Of a stretch of DNA of 64,000 bases, positions 41,959 to 49,376 are shown one piece after another. Both the position numbers and the translations under genes were made by a program. The notes under the pieces are model-generated. The model made no database searches. It had not been told where the DNA came from and worked only from the letters and a program-made list of their open reading frames with translations. Position 1 is the stretch's first letter, and every line of letters begins with the position of its first letter. This DNA is from Streptomyces sp. SN-593 (GTDB taxonomy: Bacteria > Actinomycetota > Actinomycetes > Streptomycetales > Streptomycetaceae), in contig NZ_AP018365.1 in the NCBI RefSeq assembly GCF_016756395.1, positions 2,239,501-2,303,500 on the forward strand, read 5' to 3'.

Positions 41959-43619
41959 GGGACCGGGTGGCGCTCCGGAACAGCGGGGGCGACCCGGGCC
42001 GCGTGGTCGGGACGGGCGGCGGACGCGGGGGCGGCCCGGTGGCCCCCGCCGTACCGGCGCGGCAGGAACCGTGAGCGGCCGGGCGCGGCCGGGGCGCGGT
42101 GCAGCACGGTGCCGAGCACGAAACCGCCGGCCCCCGCGACCAGTTCCCGGACCCGGACCAGGTCCTCGCGGCGCACCTCGGCCGGGTCGCAGACCACGAC
42201 CACGCCGTCCACCCGGTCGGCGAGCGCGAGCGCGTCGGCGTAGGACAGCACCGGCGGGGCGAGGACCACGACGACGGTGCCGGGGTCGTCGGCCTCGGCG
42301 AAGAGCCGGCCGGCCTGGCCGGAGGTGAGCGCGCGGGCGACGTTGGGGACGCGGCGGCCGGGCACCAGGTCGAAGGAGCCGTACTCACCGGTGTCCACCG
42401 GGAGTTGGAGCCCCGCGGGCCAACCGCCCTCGCCCTGGCCCGGGTTGCGGGCCCAGCCGGGGCGGTGGCCCTCGGCCGGGCGCAGCCGCGCGGACAGCGA
42501 CGGGGTGCGCAGGTCGGCCTCGACGAGCAGCGCCTCCTTGCCCATCTCGGCGAAGGACGCGGAGAGGTTGACCGCGACGGCGGCCGCGGTGGCGCTGCTG
42601 CCGCGCGGCTCGACGACGAGCAGTCGGCGGCGTTCGGCGAACCGCTGGTCGTGGCTGAGCCGGAAGGCGATCGCCCGGTACTCCTCGGCGAGCCGGCCGG
42701 CCATGTGGTCCCCGGCGAGCAGGGGTTGGGGGCCGCCGCCCCGGCGGCCGCCTCCGCCGGGCAGGGTGCCGAGCACCGGCGCGTCCATCGCCCGGGTGAC
42801 CTCGCCGGCCGAGCGCGGGCGCGGGTCGAAGACCAGCCGCAGCCACGCGGCGAGCAGGCCGAGCGCGATCCCGACCGCGGCGCCGAGGCCCAGCATCAGC
42901 GGCAGTCCCGGGCCGGTCGGCGCGTCGGGCACCGTGCCCGGCTTGATGACGGTGCCCGGCGTGGTGTCGAGCGCGCGCAACCCGCTGATGTCGCCGTTGA
43001 GTTCGGTGATCCGGCTGAGCAGGTTGGTCTGCACGGACACGAGGGTGCCGACCACCTGGCTGTCGCTGGTCTGGTCGATCTGGTCGAGCAGTTCGTTGCG
43101 CTGCTTCACGAGCGGGTCGAGCTGGTCCTGGTAGCCCTTGACCATCTTCTTGATGGTCGTCCTGGTCGCCGACTCACGGCCGTCCAGGTAGGACCTGGTG
43201 AACGCGTTCACCCAGGCGGCGGCGTCCCGCCCGTTCGAGGCGGTGCAGGTGAAGCGCAGCACCAGCGTGTTGGGCGGGTTGGTGACCTGGAGGCAGTGCT
43301 GGAGCTTGGCGACCGGCTGCTTGACCGCCTTCGCGGCGGTCTCGGCGACGCTGGTGCTCATCGCGGACTGGCGCTCGGTGCCGATGTCGATGCCCTTGTC
43401 GGGCGTCGCGCCGGCGGCGAACGGGTCCGCGGTCGCCGCCCTGACCATCACGGTACTGCTCGCGGCATACGTGTCCGCGCCGCCCAGGGAGAGGTAGGCG
43501 CCGCCGACCAGGCCGACGAGCAGGCCGGCCGCGATCAGGCGCTTGTAGCGGACGATCTGCCGTACCTGGTCCCGGACGAGGTCCACTTCCTCTCCGTCGT
43601 CCAGCAGTTCACCGCTCAT
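41955..43619 (-). CDS. Wzz/CapA-type polysaccharide co-polymerase with degenerate kinase domain
   Basis: A 554-aa membrane protein. ATG at 43619 lies 11 nt inside the end of the GT4 gene. One TM near 28-50 (LIAAGLLVGLVGGAYLSL), an extracellular Wzz domain with a paired Cys (about 115-130) and a coiled region (about 160-225), and a second TM near 240-265. The cytoplasmic BY-kinase-like domain follows (EYRAIAFRLSHDQRF; VVEPRGSSATAAAVAVNLSASFAEMGKEALLVEADLRTPSL). The Walker A Gly-Lys-Ser/Thr is replaced by GSSATA, and Walker B DTPP by LAPP. The C-terminus has no Tyr cluster. It therefore probably controls chain length without ATP-driven phosphotransfer. Confidence 0.87.
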   Translation of the reverse strand: MSGELLDDGEEVDLVRDQVRQIVRYKRLIAAGLLVGLVGGAYLSLGGADTYAASSTVMVRAATADPFAAGATPDKGIDIGTERQSAMSTSVAETAAKAVKQPVAKLQHCLQVTNPPNTLVLRFTCTASNGRDAAAWVNAFTRSYLDGRESATRTTIKKMVKGYQDQLDPLVKQRNELLDQIDQTSDSQVVGTLVSVQTNLLSRITELNGDISGLRALDTTPGTVIKPGTVPDAPTGPGLPLMLGLGAAVGIALGLLAAWLRLVFDPRPRSAGEVTRAMDAPVLGTLPGGGGRRGGGPQPLLAGDHMAGRLAEEYRAIAFRLSHDQRFAERRRLLVVEPRGSSATAAAVAVNLSASFAEMGKEALLVEADLRTPSLSARLRPAEGHRPGWARNPGQGEGGWPAGLQLPVDTGEYGSFDLVPGRRVPNVARALTSGQAGRLFAEADDPGTVVVVLAPPVLSYADALALADRVDGVVVVCDPAEVRREDLVRVRELVAGAGGFVLGTVLHRAPAAPGRSRFLPRRYGGGHRAAPASAARPDHAARVAPAVPERHPVP

Positions 43620-45153
43620 CGTCGGCCCCGCCTTCCCCTGCGGGCGCCCCGGCGGGCACCTCCGGCTCGCCGCCGCGGTCGGCGGCTTCCTCCTCGGCCG
43701 GCCCCGGGGCCGGGTCCTCCTGGGCCGTGTGCTCCCGGCCCGCCGCGCCGCCCTTCTCCGGTTCCCCGCCCGGCTGTTCCGCCCCGGCCCGGGGCGGCTG
43801 CGCGGGCGCCGGCGGAACGGAGGGCCTGGGCGGTCGCGTCGGCGCGGCAGGCGCGGCGGGCACGGGCGATGCGGCGGGCACGGGCGATGCGGCAGGCGCG
43901 GGCGGTGCGGCGGCCGGCGCCGAGGCTCGGGCGAGGGCTTCGGACAGGAGCGCGTCGATCCGGGCGAGCCCCGCCTCGCGGGAGAGGTGGGCGTCCACGT
44001 GGACGGGTCCGGCGGCGGCCAGCACCGCGGCGCGGGGGGCGTCGAGGGTGAGCTGCCGGACCGCGGCGAGCAGGTCCCGGGGCGACTCGGGCGCGACGAC
44101 CACGCCGGCACCGGAGCGCAGCACCTCCTGCGCGGTCCCGCTGCCCTCGAAGACCGACGCGATCACCGGGCGGCCGGCCGCGAAGTACGAGGTGAGCTTG
44201 GACGGCAGGCTCATGTCCTGGACCGAGGCGCGCTGGGTGACCAGCAGGAAGTCGGCGGCGGCCAGCACGTCGGCGAACTCCTCGTCGGCGGCCGGGGCGA
44301 GGAAGTCGAGGTTGGGCAGGCCGCCGGCGAGGCCGCGCAGGTGCTCGCGCTGGTTGCCGTCGCCCATCAGCACGACCCGGGTCTCGGGCGCCGTGCGGGC
44401 GGTCTCGACGAGGACCTCGAGCCCCTGCTTGATCCCCATGTTCCCGGAGTGCAGCAGCACGGTCTGGCCGGGCCGCCATCCCAGCCGGGCCCGCATCTCC
44501 TCGCGCGGGCGCGAAGGGCGGCGCACGTGCGACCAGTTCGGCACCACCCGTATCCGCTCCGCCGGCACGCCCATCGCGGCCACCTTCGCCACGAAGGACT
44601 CGTGGATCACCCCGACGAGGGCGGCCCGCCGCAGCGCGTGCTTCTCGACGAGTCCGGCGGCGAGCGAGGCCGGCCCGCCGCCGCGTATCCCGCTCTGCGC
44701 GGCCGCGGCGCCCATCAGGTCCTGCACGATCGGGACGAACGGCACCTGGTGGCGCTCGGCCAGCCGCGCGGCGAGCAACCCGCCGGCCAGGCTCGGCATC
44801 TGGGCGAACACGGCGTCGGGGCGGCCCATCCCGGCCGGCTCGTCGCGCCCGCCGCGCAGCACGCTCAGCTCGAACCCGGCCCGGCGCAGGGCGGTCTGGC
44901 GCGCGGGCACCGCGTGCCCGCGCCGGTGCAGCCGGACGCCCGCCCGGTCCTCCTCGACCCGCCGCACCCCGGCGTAGGCCGGGTCCAGCCTCCAGGCGGG
45001 ATAGTGCGGCATGCCGGTGAGCACGTGCACCTCCGCACCGCCGGCCGCCCAGTGCTCGGCGATCTGCGTGGCGTACGGCCCTATCCCGGCGTGCTCGGGC
45101 GCGTAGTTGGTGGAGACCAGCAGCAGCCGGCGGCTCAGACCCGACGAAGCCAC
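43609..45153 (-). CDS. Family 4 glycosyltransferase (WcaI/colanic-acid type)
   Basis: A 514-aa GT-B enzyme. GTG at 45153 is favoured, with GGGAGG about 9 nt upstream (an in-frame ATG lies at 45210), and RRLLLVSTNYAPEHAGIGPYATQIAEHWAAGG follows as in the WcaI group. The second domain has LLHSGNMGIKQGLEVLVE and QDMSLPSKLTSYFAAGRPVIA. The last about 110 residues are a Pro/Ala/Glu-rich disordered tail not needed for the fold. It would transfer a sugar, perhaps fucose, onto the lipid-linked unit. First gene of an overlapping operon with the co-polymerase and flippase. Confidence 0.9.
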   Translation of the reverse strand: MASSGLSRRLLLVSTNYAPEHAGIGPYATQIAEHWAAGGAEVHVLTGMPHYPAWRLDPAYAGVRRVEEDRAGVRLHRRGHAVPARQTALRRAGFELSVLRGGRDEPAGMGRPDAVFAQMPSLAGGLLAARLAERHQVPFVPIVQDLMGAAAAQSGIRGGGPASLAAGLVEKHALRRAALVGVIHESFVAKVAAMGVPAERIRVVPNWSHVRRPSRPREEMRARLGWRPGQTVLLHSGNMGIKQGLEVLVETARTAPETRVVLMGDGNQREHLRGLAGGLPNLDFLAPAADEEFADVLAAADFLLVTQRASVQDMSLPSKLTSYFAAGRPVIASVFEGSGTAQEVLRSGAGVVVAPESPRDLLAAVRQLTLDAPRAAVLAAAGPVHVDAHLSREAGLARIDALLSEALARASAPAAAPPAPAASPVPAASPVPAAPAAPTRPPRPSVPPAPAQPPRAGAEQPGGEPEKGGAAGREHTAQEDPAPGPAEEEAADRGGEPEVPAGAPAGEGGADDER

Positions 45154-45351
45154 GAAGCGTTCCCTCCCCCCGGGGCCGGGACGAACCCCCGGATCCAGAC
45201 AAGTGGACACCTTAGTCGTTCACACGCTCTCCACACCGGCGCTTGCGGTGCGTCGACGGTCGGAGTTCCGCAAAAACCCCGTTGCCCGCGATACGCGCGG
45301 CTATCGTCTGAGACTCGGCAGCGCTGGGGAGCGTTGTACGACTGGGGGTTG

Positions 45352-45849
45352 ATGATGCTGCACCGGGTCGGTTACGCGCCGGGGGTCTACGACCTGTTCC
45401 ACGTCGGCCATCTGAACATCCTGCGGCACGCCCGCAGCCAGTGCGACTACCTGGTGGCGGGGGTGGTCTCCGACGAGATGGCCGAACTCGCCAAGGGCCG
45501 CAGCCCGGTGGTGCCGCTGGTGGAGCGGCTGGAGATCGTGCGCAGCGTGCGGTTCGTGGACGCGGCGTTCGTGGAGACCGTGCCCGACAAGCTGGAGACG
45601 TGGCGCCAGGTGCGCTTCGACGTGCTGTTCAAGGGCGACGACTGGCGCGGCACCGACAAGGGGCGGCGGTTGGAGCGGAAGTTCGCGGCGGTCGGCGTGG
45701 AGATCGTCTACTTCCCCTACACCGTGCACACCTCCAGTACGCAGTTGCGCCGCGCGCTCGACGTGCTCACCGGTCCGGCCGGGGGCGTCGCGGCGGCCGG
45801 CGGGGCGGGCCCGACACCGCTCAACCCGCCTGACGCGGCAGCGCGTTGA
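45352..45849 (+). CDS. Cytidylyltransferase (TagD / ethanolamine-phosphate type)
   Basis: A 165-aa nucleotidyltransferase. ATG at 45352 with GGGGG 4-5 nt upstream. Core: RVGYAPGVYDLFHVGHLNILRHAR (HxGH motif), VVSDEMAELAKGRSPVVPLVERLEIVRSVRFVDAAFVE, and VLFKGDDWRGTDKGRRLE, with HTSSTQLR in place of the RTEGISTS-type motif. It makes CDP-activated alcohol phosphate from CTP; glycerol-3-phosphate is one candidate. Its 3' end overlaps by 29 bp the convergent CDP-alcohol phosphotransferase gene, whose substrate it may supply. Confidence 0.87.
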   Translation: MMLHRVGYAPGVYDLFHVGHLNILRHARSQCDYLVAGVVSDEMAELAKGRSPVVPLVERLEIVRSVRFVDAAFVETVPDKLETWRQVRFDVLFKGDDWRGTDKGRRLERKFAAVGVEIVYFPYTVHTSSTQLRRALDVLTGPAGGVAAAGGAGPTPLNPPDAAAR

Positions 45850-46585
45850 GTTCGCGGAACCACTTCGCCAGGAAGGCCGCCAGGAACAGCACGTGCACCG
45901 CGAACAGCACGGTGTAGCCGTAGCGGAAGGCGCGTTCGCTGCCGAGCAGCAGGAAGACCGCGCACATGACGCCGTAGTCGACCGGCAGCAGCGCGACGGC
46001 GCGCAGCCGTGACGGCGCCGCCGCCGGGCCGCCCGGGCCGCCCCTCGGCTTCAGCTTGTCGGTGAGCAGCCCGCCGAAGAAGATGAGCACGGCGGTGAGT
46101 TGGAAACCGAGCGGCACCAGCAGCCACCCGTCGCCGGGCAGCCGGAAGTGGCGGTGGAAGGCGATCAGCACGGCGGCGTGCAGCGCGGTGATCTTCGCGC
46201 AGTCCACCACGTGGTCCAGCCACTCCCCCGCCGGGCCGCCCCGGCCGAGCAGCCGGGCGAGTTGGCCGTCGGCGGAGTCGAAGGCGAAGCCGACCGCGAG
46301 CGCGGCGTAGACGGCCGCGGCGAGCCGCCACGACGGGCCGGCCAGCGCGAGAGCGGCGATGCCGGCGGCGCTGCACGCTGCGCTGACCAGGGTGACCTGG
46401 TTCGGGCTGAGCCCGGCGCGGTAGGCCCCCGCGGCCAGCACCCGGCCGACCGGCCGGTTCACGTACCGCGAGTAGAGCGAGACACCTTTCGCGGTCTTCT
46501 GCGCGTCCCGCAGCCGGCGCAGCGCCTCGCCGTACCCGAGCGGCCTGCCGACCGCCTCGCCCGCCCCGCCCGCCCGCACCGCCAT
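45821..46585 (-). CDS. CDP-alcohol phosphatidyltransferase family protein
   Basis: A 254-aa integral membrane enzyme. ATG at 46585. The CDP-OH-P signature is complete: DSADGQLARLLGRGGPAGEWLDHVVD, with all five Asp/Gly/Arg positions of DG(x)2AR(x)8G(x)3D(x)3D. About six membrane helices. It transfers a phospho-alcohol from CDP-alcohol to a lipid or polymer acceptor. Next to a cytidylyltransferase and polysaccharide genes, it may make a phosphoalcohol decoration on a lipid carrier or on the exopolysaccharide. Convergent overlap with the cytidylyltransferase. Confidence 0.9.
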   Translation of the reverse strand: MAVRAGGAGEAVGRPLGYGEALRRLRDAQKTAKGVSLYSRYVNRPVGRVLAAGAYRAGLSPNQVTLVSAACSAAGIAALALAGPSWRLAAAVYAALAVGFAFDSADGQLARLLGRGGPAGEWLDHVVDCAKITALHAAVLIAFHRHFRLPGDGWLLVPLGFQLTAVLIFFGGLLTDKLKPRGGPGGPAAAPSRLRAVALLPVDYGVMCAVFLLLGSERAFRYGYTVLFAVHVLFLAAFLAKWFRELNALPRQAG

Positions 46586-46688
46586 ACGGCTCCCCCTCGT
46601 CGCTGCCCGCGGTCCTCCGCCCGCCCTCCGTATCCTGCCGGACCGGTCCCCCGCCCCGCGCCCGTTCCCCCGACCCGGTGCCGGACGC

Positions 46689-46730
46689 GCCCGTCGGGTC
46701 CTGAGAGCCGTCCCGCGCACCCCGACGGGC
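46689..46730 (-). terminator. Stem-loop between vapC and the CDP-alcohol gene
   Basis: Perfect 10-bp arms GCCCGTCGGG (46689-46698) and CCCGACGGGC (46721-46730) with a 22-nt loop. A second inverted repeat CTGAGAGC (46701-46708) / GCTCTCAG (46742-46749) overlaps the vapC stop. It probably terminates the toxin-antitoxin transcript. Confidence 0.5.
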
Positions 46731-46745
46731 GGGCGACGACAGCTC

Positions 46746-47165
46746 TCAGAGACCAGGGGCGTCGCGCACGTTCCGCTCGCTCACGTCGGGCAGGACACGG
46801 GCCGCCGTGACGAAGTCGGTGTCGTCGTGCAGGACGATCAGCCCGTGGTGCGCGGCGGTCGCGCAGATCAGCAGGTCGAGGGGACCGGCCGCGCCGAGCA
46901 CACCCTTCTCGGCGAGGGCGTACTGCGCGGCGCCGACCCAGTCCCACACCCTCTTCGGAACGGGTACGTCGGGGTAGAGGTCGGTGAACATCTCCCCCAT
47001 CGCCTCGAACTCGGCGACGTTCCGCGCCGAGCGCCGGAACTCGGCGCGCTGGGCGGCGCACGACCCGATGGCCTGGAGCGTGGTGGTCTCCAGCCATGCT
47101 TCCCCGAGCTTCTCCTCGCGCAGGAGGCGCCACAGCCCCGAGGAGTCGAGGAGGTAGTGGATCAC
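46746..47165 (-). CDS. vapC: PIN-domain toxin VapC
   Basis: A 139-aa PIN ribonuclease. GTG at 47165 overlaps the antitoxin stop (GTGA). The PIN acids are in place: Asp in HYLLDSSGLWRLL, Glu in FEAMGEMF, Asp in PLDLLICATAAHHG and Asp in LHDDTDF. Length is usual for VapC. Mg2+-dependent cleavage of RNA is expected, held off by the RHH antitoxin encoded immediately upstream. Transcribed with it from one promoter. Confidence 0.93.
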   Translation of the reverse strand: MIHYLLDSSGLWRLLREEKLGEAWLETTTLQAIGSCAAQRAEFRRSARNVAEFEAMGEMFTDLYPDVPVPKRVWDWVGAAQYALAEKGVLGAAGPLDLLICATAAHHGLIVLHDDTDFVTAARVLPDVSERNVRDAPGL

Positions 47166-47386
47166 GCGCCGCTGCCCCGCTTGTCGTCGCTGCGGCGCCG
47201 AAGCCAGCCCTCGTAGTCCCACTGCTGGGCGGCCCGGAAGTGTCGTGCCACGAGCGCGGCCCGCTCGTGACGTTCGGCGTATTCCCGGAGGGCGGCGTTG
47301 ACCACGTCCTTCTTGGTCCCGCCTCCGGCGACGCGGAGGGCCTTGGCCAGCGCGTCGTCGTCGAGGTCGATGGTCGTCACACTCAC
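47162..47386 (-). CDS. vapB: Ribbon-helix-helix antitoxin VapB
   Basis: A 74-aa antitoxin. The start is GTG at 47386, chosen over GTG 47380 because AAGGAG lies 6 nt upstream. RHH residues about 1-45 (VTTIDLDDDALAKALRVAGGGTKKDVVNAALREYAER) dimerise and bind the operator. The C-terminal HFRAAQQWDYEGWLRRRS segment is the usual toxin-neutralising tail. The 147-bp gap upstream contains an AT-richer promoter patch (47391-47427) and a G-rich run GGCGGGACGGGGAGG near 47465-47530. Confidence 0.93.
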   Translation of the reverse strand: MSVTTIDLDDDALAKALRVAGGGTKKDVVNAALREYAERHERAALVARHFRAAQQWDYEGWLRRRSDDKRGSGA

Positions 47387-47533
47387 GTTGGACTCCTTTG
47401 TTCAAGAGCAACATGGAGTCTATATGCCCAGGGGAATCCCCGTCTCGCCGAGCGGGCCGGACCGGGCGGGCGCGGGGAAGGCGGGACGGGCGGGGTGGGC
47501 GAGGGCGGGGCGGGGAAGGCGGGACGGGGAGGG

Positions 47534-48472
47534 TCAGTCGAAGGTGATGTCGCCCGTGCGGGAAGGCACCGCGTCCAGGGTCGCCAGGGTCGCCGGGTCG
47601 AGTCGGACCGCGCCCGCGGCGACGTTGGCGGCGAGGTGGTCCGGGTCGGCGGTGCCGGGGATCAGCACGGTGTTCGGGGTGTGGTGCAGCAGCCAGGCGA
47701 GGCCCACCTGCGCCGGGGTGGCACCGAGCGCGTCGGCCGCGGCGCGCACGTCCGGCTCGTCGGTCACCTTGGGCAGCCCGGGGAACGCCCCGCCCAGCGG
47801 GAAGAAGGGCACCCAGGCGATGCCCTCGGCCACGCACAGCTTCAGCACCTCCTCGTCCTCGCGCGCGACCAGGCTGTAGGAGTTCTGCACGCAGACGATG
47901 CCGGCCGGGAGCGCGCGGCGCAGCGTGTCGAGCGAGACGGCGCTCAGGCCGATGGCGCCGATCTTGCCCTCGTCGCGCAGCGCGGTCATCACCGCGAGCT
48001 GGTCGTCGAGGTCCACGATCTGCTCGCCCTCGGCGCGCAGTCCGGGCCCGGAGTCGGCGCGGCGCAGGTTCACCACGGGGACGCGGTCGACGCCGAGACT
48101 CCGGAGGTTGTCCTCGACGCTGGCGCGCAGCTCGTCGGGGCGCTGGGCCAGGCGCAGCGGGATGCGGCCGGAGTCGGGGGTGGCGCCGACCTTGCTGACG
48201 ACGATGACGCCGTCGTCGCCGGACCCGTCGAGCCGGTCGCGGTAGGCGTCGCGGATCACGCCGTTGACGAAGCCGTCGCCGTAGAACTCGGCGGTGTCCA
48301 CGTGGTTGACGCCCAGCTCGGCGGCGCGGCGCAGGAGGGCGACAGCGGCGTCGCGGTCGTCGTGGAGGCGTTCGAGCTGCATGGCGCCGAAGCCGACGCG
48401 GGAGACGGCGAGGCCGCCGAGGTCGGCGGTGCCGCCGGCCGGGGCGGCGGGGGTGGCGGGGCTGTCTGCCAT
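47534..48472 (-). CDS. Aldo/keto reductase
   Basis: A 312-aa (beta/alpha)8 NADPH-dependent oxidoreductase. ATG at 48472 with GAGGAG about 10 nt upstream. Family signs: RVGFGAMQLERLHDDRDAAVALLRRAAELGVNHVDTAEFYGDG, with Asp and Tyr of the tetrad; Lys in IVVSKVGA; the remaining His is replaced in NLRRADSG. VGLAWLLHHTPNTVLIPGTADPDHL is the C-terminal cofactor-phosphate site. The His-to-other change at the end of the fourth strand weakens the classical tetrad. Carbonyl substrate unknown. Divergently paired with a TetR gene and palindromic operators, implying induction by its substrate. Confidence 0.88.
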   Translation of the reverse strand: MADSPATPAAPAGGTADLGGLAVSRVGFGAMQLERLHDDRDAAVALLRRAAELGVNHVDTAEFYGDGFVNGVIRDAYRDRLDGSGDDGVIVVSKVGATPDSGRIPLRLAQRPDELRASVEDNLRSLGVDRVPVVNLRRADSGPGLRAEGEQIVDLDDQLAVMTALRDEGKIGAIGLSAVSLDTLRRALPAGIVCVQNSYSLVAREDEEVLKLCVAEGIAWVPFFPLGGAFPGLPKVTDEPDVRAAADALGATPAQVGLAWLLHHTPNTVLIPGTADPDHLAANVAAGAVRLDPATLATLDAVPSRTGDITFD

Positions 48473-48505
48473 GGGAAATATGCTCCTCGTGAGACGATGG
48501 AGTAA

Positions 48506-48521
48506 GCGGAGGAGCCTCCGC
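48506..48521. promoter_or_regulatory. Palindrome GCGGAGG-AG-CCTCCGC, operator 1
   Basis: Perfect 7-bp arms (48506-48512, 48515-48521), extended weakly by A/T on either side. In the 87-bp gap between the AKR and TetR genes. Most likely binding site of the TetR protein. Confidence 0.75.
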
Positions 48522-48543
48522 ATCACCACTGTAACACCTTTAC

Positions 48544-48557
48544 CGGAGGTCCCTCCG
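48544..48557 (+). promoter_or_regulatory. Second copy CGGAGG-TC-CCTCCG, containing the tetR ribosome site
   Basis: Six-bp arms CGGAGG (48544-48549) and CCTCCG (48552-48557). GGAGG inside the first arm is the probable Shine-Dalgarno of the TTG-started tetR gene, so folding or protein binding here could block translation as well as transcription. Confidence 0.65.
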
Positions 48558-48559
48558 CT

Positions 48560-49204
48560 TTGTCCGACGCCGACGCCGATCCCGCGCCGCCCCCTGTCCC
48601 CGACCCGGTCCCGGACCCCGCTCCCGCGCCCGCGCCGCGCAGGCGCGCCTCCCGTGCGGACGCGCTCCGCAACCGCGACAAGCTCGTGGCGGCCGCCCGT
48701 GCCGCCTTCACCGCCTCCGGCGAGGCCGCCCCGCTCGAAGCCATCGCCCGCGAGGCGGGCGTCGGCATCGGCACGCTCTACCGCAACTTCCCGACCCGCG
48801 AGGCGCTGGTGGAGGCGGTCTACGCGGCGGAACTCGACGACGTCACCGACAGCGCGCCCCGCCTGCTGGAGAGGTCGGCGCCCGCCGACGCGCTGCGCGC
48901 CTGGATGCGGCGGTACGCCGCCTTCGTCGCGACCAAGCGCGGCATGGCCGAGGTGCTGCGCGCCGGCTGGGACTCCGGCCGGATCGCCACGCCCGACACG
49001 CGCCGGCGGATCGGCGCGGCCGTCGGCACCCTCCTCGCCCGCGGCGCCGAGGACGGCACGATCCGCGGCGACGTGGCCGCGGACGACCTCACCGTGATGC
49101 TCCTCGGGATCTTCCTGACCGCGGCCACCGGGGACGGCCAGGAGCAGGCCGACCGCCTGATCGACCTGGTCATGGACGCGCTGCGGCCGCAGCCGGACGC
49201 CTGA
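48560..49204 (+). CDS. TetR-family regulator, TTG start
   Basis: A 214-aa repressor. TTG at 48560 is the only plausible start near GGAGG (48545-48549). A Pro/Asp-rich tail (about 1-28) precedes the HTH: RNRDKLVAAARAAFTASGEAAPLEAIAREAGVGIGTLYRNFPTREALVEAVY, typical of TetR. The C-terminal SbtR-like ligand domain (DALRAWMRRYAAFVATKRGMAEVLRAGW) suggests a small-molecule effector. Divergent from the AKR gene, which it probably represses along with itself. Confidence 0.92.
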   Translation: MSDADADPAPPPVPDPVPDPAPAPAPRRRASRADALRNRDKLVAAARAAFTASGEAAPLEAIAREAGVGIGTLYRNFPTREALVEAVYAAELDDVTDSAPRLLERSAPADALRAWMRRYAAFVATKRGMAEVLRAGWDSGRIATPDTRRRIGAAVGTLLARGAEDGTIRGDVAADDLTVMLLGIFLTAATGDGQEQADRLIDLVMDALRPQPDA

Positions 49205-49255
49205 CGGCCACCGGGACGGGACCGCCCGGGCGGCCCTCCTCGGCTGAGCCCCTTT

Positions 49256-49299
49256 TCGAGGGCCCCTGCCGGAGCGGGCCGCCTGGCCGGGGCCCTCGA
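49256..49299. terminator. Bidirectional terminator between tetR and serine hydrolase
   Basis: Perfect 11-bp stem TCGAGGGCCCC (49256-49266) / GGGGCCCTCGA (49289-49299), preceded by TTTT on the plus strand. It lies in the 172-bp convergent gap 49205-49376, which also holds irregular CGACCGGGC repeats. Confidence 0.7.
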
Positions 49300-49376
49300 C
49301 CGGGTTTCCCGACCGGGCGCCCCTCGACCGGGCTGCCGACAGGGCTCCCGACCGGCTCCGTTCCGGGGGAAGCGGA

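Noticed and set aside
45282..45307. TTGCCC and TATCGT as a sigma-70-type promoter for the cytidylyltransferase gene
   Set aside because: Spacing is 14 nt rather than 16-18, so not supported enough to annotate.
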